DNA from: Psychrobacillus lasiicapitis
Lineage (GTDB): Bacteria > Bacillota > Bacilli > Bacillales_A > Planococcaceae
DNA length: 64,000 nucleotides
Reading direction: 5' to 3'
Assembly (NCBI RefSeq): GCF_006861795.1
Contig: NZ_VDGH01000002.1
Coordinates: 390,334 to 454,333 of the forward strand
The notes under the pieces were generated by a model, which saw only the letters and a list, made by a program, of their open reading frames with translations, did no database searches and was not told the origin of the DNA. Made by a program: the position numbers and the translations under genes. Below, piece after piece: positions 44,881 to 54,886 of this stretch (positions are counted from its first letter, which is position 1; each line of letters starts with the position of its first letter).

Positions 44881-45159
44881 ATGGCGATTCAAAAGAAAAT
44901 ACCATTACGTAAATGTGTTGCTACTGGTGAAATGTTCCCGAAAAAGGAAATGATTCGCATCGTTCGTTCAAAAGAAGGCGAAGTTACGGTCGATTTGACT
45001 GGAAAAAAATCAGGTCGTGGCGCATACGTATCTAAAACGATCGAAGCGGTAAACCAAGCGAAAAAGAAAAATTCGCTAGCCAATCATTTAGAAGCTACAA
45101 TTCCAAATGAAATATATGATGAATTGATCGTGATCATTGAAAGAGAAAAACTAAAATGA
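44881..45159 (+). CDS. ylxR: YlxR family RNA-binding protein (RnpM, RNase P modulator)
   Basis: This 92-residue protein of the DUF448/YlxR family shows the signatures RKCVATGEMFPKKEMIRIVR and VDLTGKKSGRGAYVSK. In B. subtilis YlxR was recently described as an RNase P modulator, and transcriptional effects have also been reported. It lies between nusA and ylxQ, the invariant operon position. The start is ATG 44881 behind a GGATGGTGAGC-type site. The stop overlaps the next ATG. Confidence 0.95.
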   Translation: MAIQKKIPLRKCVATGEMFPKKEMIRIVRSKEGEVTVDLTGKKSGRGAYVSKTIEAVNQAKKKNSLANHLEATIPNEIYDELIVIIEREKLK

Positions 45160-45476
45160 CGATAGAGCAGCAGATTACCCAACTACTTGGACTTGCAACT
45201 CGCGCAAGAAAAACGATATCTGGTGAAGAGTTAGTCGTCAAAGAAATTAGAAGCAAAAAAGCTAAACTTGTCATTTTAGCATCTGATGCTTCTGGCAATA
45301 CAGCGAAAAAATTGAATGATAAATGTGCATCTTTTAACGTTGAGCTGCATGTCTTTGGAGACCGGCACGATCTCGGACATGCGACGGGAAAAGAGGCCAG
45401 GGTGGCAATAGCCATTATGGATGACGGTTTCGCTAAAAAACTGTCCGGCCTTCTCAACGAATATAACCGGGGGTGA
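45156..45476 (+). CDS. ylxQ: L7Ae-family ribosomal protein YlxQ (RplGA)
   Basis: This 106-residue L7Ae/L30e-fold protein contains [44 protein letters not shown] (in part), the K-turn-binding family pattern. The equivalents in B. subtilis are shown to bind K-turns, but their physiological role is unclear. ATG 45156 overlaps ylxR by 4 nt. The 3' end carries the GGGGGTGA site for infB. Confidence 0.95.
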   Translation: MTIEQQITQLLGLATRARKTISGEELVVKEIRSKKAKLVILASDASGNTAKKLNDKCASFNVELHVFGDRHDLGHATGKEARVAIAIMDDGFAKKLSGLLNEYNRG

Positions 45477-45480
45477 GCGA

Positions 45481-47721
45481 ATGACTAAAATCAGAGTTCA
45501 TGAATACGCGAAACAAATAGATAAATCGAGTAAAGAAGTTATAGAGCAACTAGGAAAGCTTAATATTCAAGTGAAGAATCATATGGCTATGCTTGAAGGA
45601 GATGCTGTCCAAAAACTAGACGGTATTTATAAAAAGTCTACAGCTAAACCTAGCAAACCAGCTCAAAATCAATCACAAGCAAAACCAGCTGGCCAATCAC
45701 AATCAAGACCAGCAAACCAAAACCAATCAAGACCGGCAAACCAAGGAGCAGCAAGACCATCTCAAGGGAATGCTAGTCAAGGCTCAAACAACCAATCAAA
45801 AGATAAAAAACCTTTTAATAACAATAATCGCCCAGGCGGGAATAACCGACCAGGCGGCCAAAATAGACCGGGTGGACAAAACAGACCAGGCCAAAAATTC
45901 CAAAAAAGAAGAAAAGGCCCAACAACGCCTGTTCAACCACCAGTTCCAAGGAAAGAAAGAGAACTTCCTGAAAAAATTACATTTACTGAGTCATTAACAG
46001 TAATGGAGTTAGCGAAAAAACTTGGTCGTGAACCAGCTGAAATTATTAAAAAATTATTTTTACTTGGTGTAATGGCAACCATTAACCAAGAATTGGATAA
46101 GGATGCAATTGAGTTAATTTGTGCAGACTACGGGGTAGAAGTAGAAGAAGAAATTAAAATCGATATTACTGATTTAGAAGTACACTTCGAAAATTCTGAA
46201 GAAGACACAGCAAACTTATCAGAACGTCCACCAGTTGTAACTATTATGGGACATGTTGACCACGGGAAAACAACTTTACTAGACTCCATCCGTCATACGA
46301 AAGTTACGGCTGGTGAAGCAGGTGGTATTACACAACATATCGGTGCCTACCAAGTAGTAGAAAACGGCAAAAAAATTACATTCCTAGATACACCAGGACA
46401 TGCTGCGTTTACAACAATGCGTGCACGTGGAGCAAAAATAACGGATATTACGATTCTTGTAGTTGCAGCTGATGATGGGGTTATGCCACAAACAGTTGAA
46501 GCGATCAATCACGCCAAAGCTGCGGAAGTACCAATTATCGTTGCAGTAAACAAAATGGATAAACCAGCTGCAAACCCAGACCGTGTAATGCAAGAGCTAA
46601 CTGAACATGGTTTAGTTCCTGAAGCATGGGGCGGGGAAACGATTTTCGTTCCGATTTCTGCTTTAAAAGGCGAAGGAATTGATAATCTACTGGAAATGGT
46701 ATTATTAGTATCTGAAGTTGGAGAACTAACTGCAAATCCAAAACGTCTTGCAATAGGTTCAGTTATTGAAGCTCAACTTGATAAAGGTAGAGGGTCAGTT
46801 GCAACACTATTAGTACAAGATGGAACACTTAATGTTGGAGATCCGATTGTTGTAGGTCATGCATATGGGCGTGTACGTGCAATGGTAAATGATTTAGGAC
46901 GTCGTGTTAAATCAGCAGGTCCATCTACACCGGTAGAAATTACGGGGTTAAATGAAGTACCACAAGCAGGAGACCGTTTTGTCGTGTTTGAAGACGAGAA
47001 AACTGCTCGACAAGTTGGGGAAACACGTGCTTCTCATGCGCAAGTTAACCAACGCTCTGAAAAAGCTCGTGTGACATTAGACAATTTATTTGATCAAATG
47101 AAACAAGGGGAAATGAAAGAGCTTAACTTAATCGTAAAAGCAGACGTACAAGGTACAGTGGAAGCAATGGCTGCTTCTCTTATGAAAATTGAAGTAGAAG
47201 GTGTAAATGTTCGAATCATTCACACTGGTGCAGGAGCTATTACTGAATCAGATATTACGCTTGCAGCTGCTTCTAACGCAATCGTCATCGGATTCAATGT
47301 ACGTCCAGATACAAATGCTAAACGTGCAGCAGACCAAGAAGGTGTAGATATTCGTTTACACCGCGTTATTTATAAAGTAATCGAAGAAATTGAATTTGCG
47401 ATGAAAGGATTACTTGATCCTGAATTCCAAGAGAAAATTATTGGTCAAGCAGAAGTTCGTGAAACATTTAAAGTATCGAAAGTTGGAACGATTGCTGGTT
47501 CTTATGTAATTGACGGTAAAATTACAAGAGATAGCGGTGTTCGTATTATCCGTGACTCTATCGTTATTTTTGAAGGGGAATTAGATACATTAAAACGTTT
47601 CAAGGACGATGCAAAAGAAGTGGCTAAAGGATACGAATGTGGTATTACGATTAAAAACTTCAATGATATAAAAGAAGGCGACATTATCGAAGCATACGTT
47701 ATGGAAGAGATTAAACGATAA
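45481..47721 (+). CDS. infB: Translation initiation factor IF-2
   Basis: IF-2 is the GTPase that recruits fMet-tRNA to the 30S subunit. The 746-residue protein has an N-terminal helical domain ([21 protein letters not shown]). A low-complexity linker at about residues 52-150 contains repeated RPANQNQS and NRPGGQ units, followed by the N2 domain (about 165-215). The G domain has GHVDHGKT at 257-264, DTPGHAAF and NKMD, and domains II-IV complete it. ATG 45481 follows GGGGGTGAGCGA. The in-frame codon at 45421 lies inside ylxQ. The linker is low-complexity compared with the rest of the gene. Confidence 0.98.
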   Translation: MTKIRVHEYAKQIDKSSKEVIEQLGKLNIQVKNHMAMLEGDAVQKLDGIYKKSTAKPSKPAQNQSQAKPAGQSQSRPANQNQSRPANQGAARPSQGNASQGSNNQSKDKKPFNNNNRPGGNNRPGGQNRPGGQNRPGQKFQKRRKGPTTPVQPPVPRKERELPEKITFTESLTVMELAKKLGREPAEIIKKLFLLGVMATINQELDKDAIELICADYGVEVEEEIKIDITDLEVHFENSEEDTANLSERPPVVTIMGHVDHGKTTLLDSIRHTKVTAGEAGGITQHIGAYQVVENGKKITFLDTPGHAAFTTMRARGAKITDITILVVAADDGVMPQTVEAINHAKAAEVPIIVAVNKMDKPAANPDRVMQELTEHGLVPEAWGGETIFVPISALKGEGIDNLLEMVLLVSEVGELTANPKRLAIGSVIEAQLDKGRGSVATLLVQDGTLNVGDPIVVGHAYGRVRAMVNDLGRRVKSAGPSTPVEITGLNEVPQAGDRFVVFEDEKTARQVGETRASHAQVNQRSEKARVTLDNLFDQMKQGEMKELNLIVKADVQGTVEAMAASLMKIEVEGVNVRIIHTGAGAITESDITLAAASNAIVIGFNVRPDTNAKRAADQEGVDIRLHRVIYKVIEEIEFAMKGLLDPEFQEKIIGQAEVRETFKVSKVGTIAGSYVIDGKITRDSGVRIIRDSIVIFEGELDTLKRFKDDAKEVAKGYECGITIKNFNDIKEGDIIEAYVMEEIKR

Positions 47722-47999
47722 TGATTGTATATGCAGAGTGTGATTTTCTCATTCCTACTGCACATTCCTTGAAAGAAAAAAGAGCAGTTCTTCAACGAAC
47801 GCTCTCTCGCACGAAACAAAAGTTCAATGTTTCTATTTCGGAAATTGATCATCAAGATGTATGGCAACGGACGACTATTGGGATTGTATGTGTGGCGTCT
47901 GGGAAGGATGCTGCAAAGCGGGAGCTTACACATGCGATCAACCATTTAGAATCTTTTCCGGAATGGGAATGCATTGATATAAGACAAGAACATTTATGA
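47721..47999 (+). CDS. ylxP: DUF503 family protein YlxP
   Basis: This 92-residue small protein has the DUF503 pattern CDFLIPTAHSLKEKRAVLQRTLSRTKQKFNVSISEIDHQDVWQRTTIGI (in part). Its function is not firmly known. Its fixed place between infB and rbfA suggests a ribosome-related role. ATG 47721 shares its A with the infB stop (TAATG), so it is translationally coupled. Confidence 0.93.
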   Translation: MIVYAECDFLIPTAHSLKEKRAVLQRTLSRTKQKFNVSISEIDHQDVWQRTTIGIVCVASGKDAAKRELTHAINHLESFPEWECIDIRQEHL

Positions 48000-48021
48000 T
48001 AGAAAATGAGGTGTAGCCATC

Positions 48022-48366
48022 ATGTCGATGCGCGCTAACCGAGTTGCGGAACAAATGAAAAAAGAGTTAGGCGATATTATTGGTCGAAAACTAAAAGATC
48101 CTCGTATCGGATTTGTTACGGTAACGGATGTTGCAGTAACAGGTGATTTACAGCAAGCGACAATTTATGTAACTGTCCTTGATGGAAACAAAGATGATAC
48201 GTTAAAAGCTTTAGAAAAAGCAAAAGGATTTATCCGTTCGGAAATCGGACAACGTATTAGATTACGTATCACGCCTGAACTTTTATTTGAATTTGACGAG
48301 TCTGCAGCTTATGGTAATCGAATAGATGATTTACTAAGACAGATTAACAAGTCATCTGAAGAGTAA
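48022..48366 (+). CDS. rbfA: Ribosome-binding factor A RbfA
   Basis: RbfA is a KH-domain factor for 16S rRNA 5' end maturation, important for cold adaptation. The 114-residue protein has [47 protein letters not shown] (in part) and the C-terminal [28 protein letters not shown] 48022 follows GAGGTG. The terminator at 48369 ends the nusA-infB unit, leaving truB separate. Confidence 0.97.
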   Translation: MSMRANRVAEQMKKELGDIIGRKLKDPRIGFVTVTDVAVTGDLQQATIYVTVLDGNKDDTLKALEKAKGFIRSEIGQRIRLRITPELLFEFDESAAYGNRIDDLLRQINKSSEE

Positions 48367-48368
48367 AA

Positions 48369-48414
48369 AACAAAGAAGTCTGCTTAAAACAACAAGCAGG
48401 CTTCTTTGTTCTTT
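48369..48414 (+). terminator. Terminator of the rimP-nusA-infB-rbfA operon
   Basis: AACAAAGAAG(T)CTGCTT pairs with AAGCAG(G)CTTCTTTGTT, a long stem with one mismatched pair, followed by a T-rich stretch. It lies 3 nt after the rbfA stop. Confidence 0.85.
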
Positions 48415-48433
48415 ATTGAGCATAATTAGATAT

Positions 48434-48560
48434 AATTGGGATTTCCACTACAGTGCGGACGCATTCCGCGGGCGTTGCCTTAGCCTCCTCGCTGCACTAC
48501 GGGGTCTTCGGCTAACGCTATTCCCGCTGGAGTCGCCGCCCTTTCGCTACAATCCACAAG
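48434..48560 (+). repeat. Third copy of the GC-rich ~125-bp dispersed repeat
   Basis: This block has the same order of motifs as the left copy at 29708-29833. It opens GATTTCCACTACAG(T)G, then GGACGCATTCCGC, then GGGGTCTTCGGCT, and ends GGAGTCGCCGCCCTTTCGCTACAATCCA. It sits alone here, without the inverted partner. Apparent ORFs through it are artefacts of its composition. Confidence 0.75.
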
Positions 48561-48689
48561 AACTCGCCAGCTATTTAGTATCGTCTCTCGAACTTAGCAC
48601 ACATAAGTGTGAATAAGCGTTTAATTAATTGTGTAGCAGCTTACAATTGCTTAAATTAGACGACACCTTTTTAGAAAATGGCAACTTAT

Positions 48690-48790
48690 GCCGTAGCGCG
48701 CCGGGCCGCATGAGCCGAAGTCATGAGACCCACTCGGGCGCAGTACGAGTTGGCTCATGCAAGGTACGGCAAGCGCGAAGGCTCGTGGTC
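48690..48790 (+). repeat. GC-rich inverted-repeat element upstream of truB
   Basis: Arms GCCGTA (48690-48695) plus CATGAGCC (48709-48716) pair with GGCTCATG (48752-48759) plus TACGGC (48765-48770), giving an interrupted 14-bp stem with a large loop. G+C is far above the surrounding sequence. No U-tract follows. It is a likely dispersed palindromic element, different from the family at 48434. Confidence 0.6.
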
Positions 48791-48849
48791 ACTTTATGTT
48801 ACGCACTATAACGAATTTGATATTATTATTGATCTAAGAGGTGAACGAT

Positions 48850-49758
48850 ATGTACGAAGGTATACTTCCGTTATGGAAAGAAAAAGGAATGACTTCTCAC
48901 GATTGTGTATTTAAACTACGCAAACTATTAAAAATGAAACGAATCGGTCATACAGGAACATTAGATCCTAGTGTAGAAGGTGTGCTGCCTATTTGTTTAG
49001 GGCAAGCAACTAAGGTATCGGAATATATTATGAACGAAGGGAAGACATATATAGCAACCGTTTCTATTGGTTCATCTACTTCTACTGAGGATGCAGACGG
49101 AGAAATAATCGAACAAAATAAGGAAGACAAACACTTTTCCAAAGCACAAATTTTAGAAGTTCTTAAACAGCTGACTGGTGAAATCACTCAAACTCCTCCT
49201 ATGTTTTCCGCCGTGAAGGTGAACGGTAAAAAACTATATGAATATGCAAGAGAAGGAAAAGAAGTAGAACGTCCGAGTAGACAAGTAACGATTTACAAGC
49301 TGATCTTGCTAGATGAACAAGAAGAATTTTCTGGAGAAAATGTCACGTTCACAATTGAAATAGGATGCAGCAAAGGGACATATATTCGTACACTTGCCGT
49401 ACAAATTGGAGAGTTACTTGGTTATCCAGCCCATATGGCTTCATTAGTCCGAACAACATCAGGAAATTTTACGAGAGAACAATGCTTAACTCTCCAAGAA
49501 GTACAACAAGCGATCGAAAATAATCTACTTGATCATGCTATTTTACCGTTAAAAGAGGCCTTGGGACATTGGCCATCCATAGAAATAACAGATGATACTA
49601 AAAAGAGTATTACAAACGGTCAAGTAGTAGAATCTCATCCATTATTAGAAATGAATGATAAAATTATCTACACATTAAATGCTAATCCGATTGCTATTTA
49701 TATTAAACATCCAACAAAAGATGGTATGATGAAACCAGAAAAAATGTTTTCAGCTTAA
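48850..49758 (+). CDS. truB: tRNA pseudouridine(55) synthase TruB
   Basis: TruB makes pseudouridine 55 in the tRNA T-loop and acts as an RNA chaperone. The 302-residue protein has the N-terminal GILPLWKEKGMTSHDCV and catalytic D39 in GHTGTLDPSVEGVLPIC, the MFSAVKVNGKKLYEYAREG thumb, and KGTYIRTLA. The 'LWKE' variant replaces the commoner 'DKP'. ATG 48850 follows AGAGGTG. GTG 48841 overlaps that site. In B. subtilis rbfA-truB are contiguous; here a terminator and 480 bp of repeats intervene. Confidence 0.97.
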   Translation: MYEGILPLWKEKGMTSHDCVFKLRKLLKMKRIGHTGTLDPSVEGVLPICLGQATKVSEYIMNEGKTYIATVSIGSSTSTEDADGEIIEQNKEDKHFSKAQILEVLKQLTGEITQTPPMFSAVKVNGKKLYEYAREGKEVERPSRQVTIYKLILLDEQEEFSGENVTFTIEIGCSKGTYIRTLAVQIGELLGYPAHMASLVRTTSGNFTREQCLTLQEVQQAIENNLLDHAILPLKEALGHWPSIEITDDTKKSITNGQVVESHPLLEMNDKIIYTLNANPIAIYIKHPTKDGMMKPEKMFSA

Positions 49759-49772
49759 AAAAGGAGATTAAT

Positions 49773-50720
49773 ATGGAAGTATATCACGTATCTTACCCGA
49801 ACCATTTATTTAAAAACGAAACAAATGATGCCTATGCTTTAGCTATTGGCTTCTTTGACGGAGTACATACTGGTCATCAGGCGGTTATCCAAGAAGCTTT
49901 ATATAAAGGAAAAGAGCGAAATATTAAAACGGCAGTCATGACTTTCGATCCTCATCCATCGTTAGTTCTTGGTGGCAGGAAAGAACAAATTTTTTATATA
50001 ACCCCTCTTGAGCAAAAAATAGAAGTTTTAAAAGAGCTGCAAGTAGATGCGGTTTTCGTTGTGCGTTTTACATCTGACTTCGCGAGACTTACTCCTGCTG
50101 AGTTCATTGAATCGTTTATCAAACAAGCAAATGTGAAGCATGTTACTGCGGGCTTTGATTTTTCATTTGGAGCATTTGGAAAAGGAACGATGGAGGACAT
50201 GGAACAGCTTTCAGAGGGTAAATATACCGTCACTGTCGTCGGCAAACAAGAACTATCCGGAGAGAAAATTAGCTCTACTAGAATAAGAGAAGAGCTAAAA
50301 GCAGGAAATATGGAAAACGTAAAAGAATTACTAGGACGACCTTTTATGTTATCAGGGGTTGTTGTTCATGGTGATAAACGAGGGAGAACAATCGACTTTC
50401 CAACAGCGAACATCCAACCGACGGAAGGGCAATTTACACCCGCAACTGGAGTTTACGCAGTAAAAATTCGCGTCCAAGAAAAATGGTATTATGGAGTTTG
50501 TAATGTTGGATATAAGCCGACTTTTAATAATCCCGATGAAAAAAGGCTGTCGATTGAAGTACATATTTTTGATTTTAATCAATCTATTTACGGAGAAGAA
50601 GTTGTCGTACATTGGTATAAGCGAATTCGCTCGGAGCAAAAATTCAACGGGATAGATGAATTAAAGGCACAAATTACAAAGGATAAATTAGTAGCAATCG
50701 ATTATTTTGGGCAAGCATAA
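49773..50720 (+). CDS. ribF: Bifunctional riboflavin kinase/FAD synthetase RibF
   Basis: RibF converts riboflavin to FMN and then FAD. The 315-residue protein has an N-terminal nucleotidyltransferase domain (GFFDGVHTGHQAV at about residues 27-39, FDFSFGAFGKGTMEDM, SSTRIREELKAGN) and a C-terminal riboflavin-kinase domain (VVHGDKRGRTIDFPTANI, ATGVYAVKI). ATG 49773 follows AAAGGAG and lies 14 nt after truB, so the two form an operon. Confidence 0.97.
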   Translation: MEVYHVSYPNHLFKNETNDAYALAIGFFDGVHTGHQAVIQEALYKGKERNIKTAVMTFDPHPSLVLGGRKEQIFYITPLEQKIEVLKELQVDAVFVVRFTSDFARLTPAEFIESFIKQANVKHVTAGFDFSFGAFGKGTMEDMEQLSEGKYTVTVVGKQELSGEKISSTRIREELKAGNMENVKELLGRPFMLSGVVVHGDKRGRTIDFPTANIQPTEGQFTPATGVYAVKIRVQEKWYYGVCNVGYKPTFNNPDEKRLSIEVHIFDFNQSIYGEEVVVHWYKRIRSEQKFNGIDELKAQITKDKLVAIDYFGQA

Positions 50721-50721
50721 T

Positions 50722-50753
50722 TTGTTGCTTCGTATAAAATAATATGTTATTCT
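50722..50753 (+). promoter_or_regulatory. Candidate sigma-A promoter of rpsO
   Basis: TTGTTG (50722-50727) with TGTTAT (50745-50750), or the overlapping TTGCTT (50725-50730) with TATTCT (50748-50753), both at 17 nt. Either would give a leader of roughly 95 nt before rpsO. Confidence 0.4.
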
Positions 50754-50754
50754 G

Positions 50755-50850
50755 TAAAAGTACAAAATTGTACTCAACCTTTCCTTGGCTTTTTCGATTC
50801 TCCAACGATTGCTCAGGAACAGGGGATATTATGAATTTTAGGAGGAAACA
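50755..50850 (+). promoter_or_regulatory. rpsO 5' leader
   Basis: This non-coding leader contains short pairing arms (GTACAAAATTGTAC, and CCTTTCC with later G-rich segments) and ends in TTAGGAGGAAACAAAC before the ATG. S15 represses its own mRNA through a leader in several bacteria, including Geobacillus. I infer the same here but cannot draw the three-way junction with confidence. Confidence 0.35.
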
Positions 50851-50853
50851 AAC

Positions 50854-51123
50854 ATGGCAATTACTCAAGAACGTAAAAACGAATTGATCGCTGAGTTCAG
50901 AACTCACGAAAGCGATACAGGATCTGCAGATATTCAAATCGCAATCCTTACTGAAGAAATCAATTCTTTAAACGAACATTTACGTACACACAAGAAAGAT
51001 CACCACTCACGTCGTGGTCTATTCAAAATGGTTGGACGTCGCCGTAACTTGTTAAAATACTTACGTGAAAACGAAGTACAACGTTACCGTGAGCTAATCG
51101 CAAAACTTGGTTTACGTCGATAA
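50854..51123 (+). CDS. rpsO: 30S ribosomal protein S15
   Basis: S15 is a primary binder of the 16S central domain and forms bridge B4. It has 89 residues, the universal length. It contains [36 protein letters not shown] (in part), the [29 protein letters not shown] rRNA-binding region, and ends [12 protein letters not shown] 50854 follows AGGAGG. A terminator follows, separating it from pnp. Confidence 0.99.
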   Translation: MAITQERKNELIAEFRTHESDTGSADIQIAILTEEINSLNEHLRTHKKDHHSRRGLFKMVGRRRNLLKYLRENEVQRYRELIAKLGLRR

Positions 51124-51136
51124 GATACCACCTAAG

Positions 51137-51165
51137 AAAGCGGGATTTATCCCGCTTTTTCTTTT
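51137..51165 (+). terminator. Terminator of rpsO
   Basis: AAAGCGGGAT/ATCCCGCTTT perfect stem with a 2-nt centre, followed by TTCTTTT. Confidence 0.9.
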
Positions 51166-51179
51166 GTCTATGAAACTAT

Positions 51180-51330
51180 AAACTTGTGCTGTGTGGATGG
51201 GTAAATCACACCTTTTTACTTGTGAAAGGCTCCTATAGGAAGTAAGTTATACAGCCGTTACGACAAAATGTCGATAGCTTAGCATGTATTCCGCTAACAT
51301 AGGTGCTTGTGCGTAAAATACTTCGCATAG
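51180..51330 (+). repeat. Probable truncated dispersed element between rpsO and pnp
   Basis: The stretch has no ORF. ATAGCTTAGC (about 51276) and ATAGGTGCTTGTGCGT (about 51299) resemble the two ends of the larger element at 42905-43115, brought close together. Small inverted repeats (CGACAAAATGTCG, about 51262) are also present. I consider it a decayed or deleted copy. Confidence 0.45.
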
Positions 51331-51331
51331 T

Positions 51332-51360
51332 TTGAGTTTTTTTGATACACTACTTATGAT
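51332..51360 (+). promoter_or_regulatory. Candidate sigma-A promoter of pnp
   Basis: TTGAGT (51332-51337) and TATGAT (51355-51360) with an exact 17-nt spacer, about 55 nt before the pnp Shine-Dalgarno. An overlapping alternative is TTGATA (51342)/TATAAC (51364) at 16 nt. Confidence 0.5.
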
Positions 51361-51421
51361 ACATATAACTTTTATATACGCTATTTCAAGCAGTTTTGAA
51401 GTTGAGAGGAGTTTTGATTAA

Positions 51422-53542
51422 ATGAGTGAAAAGAAAGTGTTTACGTACGAATGGGCAGGGCGTCCGCTATCAGTAGAAATTGGACAACTTGCAAAGCAAG
51501 CAAATGGAGCAGTACTAGTTAGATACGGGGATACAAGTGTATTATCTGTTGCAACAGCTTCTAAACAACCGAAAAATTTAGATTTCTTCCCATTAACAGT
51601 GAATTATGAGGAAAAATTATACGCTGTTGGTAAAATTCCTGGTGGATTTATTAAACGTGAAGGACGTCCCTCTGAAAGAGCGATCTTAACTAGTCGTTTA
51701 ATCGACCGTCCAATTCGACCATTATTTCCAGATGGTTTCCGTAATGAAGTACAAGTAATCTCCATCGTTATGTCCGTTGATCAAAACTGCTCATCTGAGA
51801 TGGCAGCTATGCTAGGTTCTTCTTTAGCACTTAGTGTGTCAGACATTCCATTTGATGGACCAATTGCAGGTGTTCAAGTGGGATTAATAGGGGAAGAATT
51901 CATTATTAATCCAACGGTTGAACAAATGGAAAAAAGTACGCTCGATTTAACGGTTGCGGGAACAAAAGACGCGATTAATATGGTAGAAGCTGGAGCAAAA
52001 GAAGTTTCAGAAGAAGTCGTATTAGAAGCAATTATGTTCGGTCATAGCGAAATCATTAAATTGATTGAGTTCCAAGAACAAGTAGTCGCTGAAATAGGAA
52101 AAGAGAAAAAAGAAATTCCTCTTTTTGAGCTAGACAAAGAGCTTTTTGAAGAAGTAAAAGGCATTTGCGAAACAAAACTTGTACAAGCTATTCAAGTACA
52201 AGAAAAACATGCACGCGAAGATGCTATTACAGAAGTAAAAAATGAAGTATTAGAGCAATATACAGAAAAAGAAGCAGATGAAGCAACGTTAAAACAAGTA
52301 AAAGAAATTTTAGATGCAATGGTGAAAGAAGAAGTTCGCCGATTGATCACAGAAGAAAAAGTACGTCCAGATGGTCGTGGAGTAGCAGAAATTCGTCCGC
52401 TTTCTTCTGAAGTTGGCATTTTACCTAGAACACATGGTTCAGGCTTATTTACGCGTGGACAAACACAAGCATTGAGTATTTGTACTTTAGGGCCACTTGG
52501 CGATGTGCAAATTATCGACGGTCTTGGTTTAGAAGAAACAAAACGTTTCATGCATCATTACAATTTCCCGCAGTTCAGCGTTGGGGAAACGGGTCCAATT
52601 CGTGCTCCAGGTCGTCGTGAAATCGGACATGGTGCCCTTGGTGAGCGTGCATTAGAGGCAGTAATTCCAAACGAATCAGATTTCCCATATACACTTCGTT
52701 TAGTAGCAGAAGTATTAGAATCGAATGGTTCAACATCTCAAGCAAGTATTTGTGCATCAACACTTGCGATGATGGATGCTGGGGTTCCACTAAAAGCTCC
52801 TGTTGCAGGTATTGCAATGGGTCTAGTAAAAAAAGGCGAAAATTACACGATTTTAACCGATATTCAGGGGATGGAAGATCACCTAGGAGATATGGACTTT
52901 AAAGTTGCTGGTACTTCTAAAGGGATTACAGCACTTCAAATGGACATTAAAATCGACGGGTTATCTAAAGCCATTTTAGAAGAAGCATTAGAACAAGCGA
53001 AAATTGGTCGTATGCAGATTTTAGAAAGCATGCTTGCAACAATTAAAGAGCCACGTGAGAAATTATCTAAATATGCACCAAAAATTACAATGATCAAAAT
53101 CAATCCAGACAAAATCCGTGATGTAATCGGACCTGGTGGTAAACAGATCAATAAAATCATCGATGAAACTGGCGTAAAAATTGATACAGAACAAGATGGT
53201 ACAATTTACATTGCATCTCCAGATGAAGAAATGATTGCACGTGCAAAACAAATCATTGAAGATATCGTTCGAGTAGCCCAAGTAGGCGAATATTATTTAG
53301 GAAAAGTTAAACGAATTGAAAAATTTGGTGCTTTCGTAGAAATATTCAACGGAAAAGATGGTCTCTTACACATTTCAGAAATTCAAGAAGAACGTACGAA
53401 AAATGTAGAAGATGTTCTTAAGCTAGGAGACGAACTTCTAGTAAAAGTAATCGAAATTGACAATCAAGGTCGCGTAAACTTATCACGTAAAGTTGTATTA
53501 AAAGAAGAAAAAGAACGTGAAGAGCAAAAAGAACAGCAATAA
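51422..53542 (+). CDS. pnp: Polyribonucleotide nucleotidyltransferase PNPase
   Basis: PNPase is the phosphorolytic 3'-5' exoribonuclease of RNA decay. The 706-residue protein has two RNase PH domains (the second from about residue 310 with [17 protein letters not shown] and the active-site region [33 protein letters not shown]), an all-helical linker between them, a KH domain (about 555-615, [13 protein letters not shown]) and an S1 domain (about 620-690). ATG 51422 follows GAGAGGAG. The tail is Glu/Gln-rich (EEQKEQQ). A terminator follows. Confidence 0.99.
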   Translation: MSEKKVFTYEWAGRPLSVEIGQLAKQANGAVLVRYGDTSVLSVATASKQPKNLDFFPLTVNYEEKLYAVGKIPGGFIKREGRPSERAILTSRLIDRPIRPLFPDGFRNEVQVISIVMSVDQNCSSEMAAMLGSSLALSVSDIPFDGPIAGVQVGLIGEEFIINPTVEQMEKSTLDLTVAGTKDAINMVEAGAKEVSEEVVLEAIMFGHSEIIKLIEFQEQVVAEIGKEKKEIPLFELDKELFEEVKGICETKLVQAIQVQEKHAREDAITEVKNEVLEQYTEKEADEATLKQVKEILDAMVKEEVRRLITEEKVRPDGRGVAEIRPLSSEVGILPRTHGSGLFTRGQTQALSICTLGPLGDVQIIDGLGLEETKRFMHHYNFPQFSVGETGPIRAPGRREIGHGALGERALEAVIPNESDFPYTLRLVAEVLESNGSTSQASICASTLAMMDAGVPLKAPVAGIAMGLVKKGENYTILTDIQGMEDHLGDMDFKVAGTSKGITALQMDIKIDGLSKAILEEALEQAKIGRMQILESMLATIKEPREKLSKYAPKITMIKINPDKIRDVIGPGGKQINKIIDETGVKIDTEQDGTIYIASPDEEMIARAKQIIEDIVRVAQVGEYYLGKVKRIEKFGAFVEIFNGKDGLLHISEIQEERTKNVEDVLKLGDELLVKVIEIDNQGRVNLSRKVVLKEEKEREEQKEQQ

Positions 53543-53568
53543 ATAAATAGTTCATTGTGATAAAATAG

Positions 53569-53606
53569 GTTGACCGTAGCATTTATTAACTACGGCAACT
53601 TTTTTT
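53569..53606 (+). terminator. Terminator of pnp
   Basis: GTTG(A)CCGTAG/CTACGGCAAC stem with one bulge and a 10-nt loop, followed by TTTTTTT. Confidence 0.85.
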
Positions 53607-53650
53607 AATACATGAATAACTTAATGAATAACATAGACAGAGGTGTAATA

Positions 53651-54886
53651 TTGATAAAGAAAATTACTTGTAATAACGGGCTTCGAATTGTTGCAGAACA
53701 AATTCCTCATGTGCGTTCCGTAGCAGTTGGAATTTGGGTGCAAGCTGGTTCTAGGTTTGAACTTCCAGAAGAGAACGGTTTAACACATTTTATTGAACAT
53801 ATGTTGTTCAAAGGAACTAAAAAAAGAACTGCCAAACAAATAGCGGAAGAGTTTGATCGTATTGGTGGAAATATTAATGCGTTCACCTCGAAAGAAAATA
53901 CTTGTTATTACGCAAAAGTATTGGACCATCACGCATCACATGCAGTCGAGATACTTGCAGACATGTTCTTTCATTCTGTATTTGACCCTATTGAAATTGA
54001 AAAAGAGCGCCAAGTCGTTTTAGAAGAAATAAACATGGTAGAAGACACACCAGATGATATCGTCCATGAGTATTTATGGAAAGAAATGTACGGAGATCAT
54101 CCACTAGGTGCACCTATTTTAGGAACAGAGGAAACACTGAATAGCTTTACGAAAGAAATGATTTTATCATATATGGAAAAGCACTACACTCCAGAAAACG
54201 TTGTTATTTCCATAGCAGGTAATATTCCAGAAGGTCTCACCGAATATATTGAATCGCTATTTGGTCAATTTACGTACGAGAAGCGACAGGACAATGCTGA
54301 TTTTGCTACTCCAGTGATGAAACCCATTTTTACACAAAATAGCAGAGAAACAGAACAAGCACATCTTTGTTTAGCTTACCCAGGATTAGGTGTAAAGGCG
54401 GACAATATTTATAGTCTCGTCATCCTTAATAATATTTTAGGCGGAAGTATGTCCTCTAGATTATTCCAAGAAATCCGAGAAGATAAAGGGCTCGCATACT
54501 CCATTTACTCCTATCATTCTTCCTATGAGGATACAGGGATACTTGCAATTTATGGTGGCACTTCTAGCAATCAATTAAACGAATTGAAGACTTCCATTAA
54601 CGATACCATTCAAACCATTATCCAGAACGGATTAACAGAAACCGAAATATCCAGTGCAAAAGAACAACTAAAAGGGAATTTGTTATTGGGCTTGGAAAGT
54701 ACCAATGCACGGATGAGCCGCAATGGGAAAAACGAGTTATTATATGGAAAACATCGTTCACTTGATGAAGTAAGTGAAACAATAGATGAAGTTACGCTAA
54801 CGTCTGTCATGGATTTAGCGAAAGAAATCTTTTCACACAAGCCAGCAATATCTATTATCATGCCTAAAAACGCCGATCAATCGTGA
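53651..54886 (+). CDS. mlpA: Insulinase-family (M16) zinc protease MlpA/YmxG
   Basis: This is a processing-peptidase-like M16B protease, known in B. subtilis as MlpA (YmxG) and linked there to control of extracellular protease genes. The protein has 411 residues. The inverted zinc motif HFIEH (in THFIEHMLFKGT, about residues 46-57) and the distal glutamate in VVLEEINMVEDTPDDIVHE are intact, as are the C-terminal R/Y residues of GGSMSSRLFQEIREDKGLAYSIYS. Start TTG 53651 (MIKKITCNNGLRIV) follows AGAGGTG. ATG 53612, 13 codons earlier, sits next to the pnp terminator without a ribosome site. The last codons form half of the terminator. Confidence 0.94.
   Translation: MIKKITCNNGLRIVAEQIPHVRSVAVGIWVQAGSRFELPEENGLTHFIEHMLFKGTKKRTAKQIAEEFDRIGGNINAFTSKENTCYYAKVLDHHASHAVEILADMFFHSVFDPIEIEKERQVVLEEINMVEDTPDDIVHEYLWKEMYGDHPLGAPILGTEETLNSFTKEMILSYMEKHYTPENVVISIAGNIPEGLTEYIESLFGQFTYEKRQDNADFATPVMKPIFTQNSRETEQAHLCLAYPGLGVKADNIYSLVILNNILGGSMSSRLFQEIREDKGLAYSIYSYHSSYEDTGILAIYGGTSSNQLNELKTSINDTIQTIIQNGLTETEISSAKEQLKGNLLLGLESTNARMSRNGKNELLYGKHRSLDEVSETIDEVTLTSVMDLAKEIFSHKPAISIIMPKNADQS

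Noticed and set aside
48416..48914. Three small ORFs in the rbfA-truB gap
   Set aside because: They follow the two GC-rich repeats. One overlaps the truB start in another frame, and none has a ribosome site.
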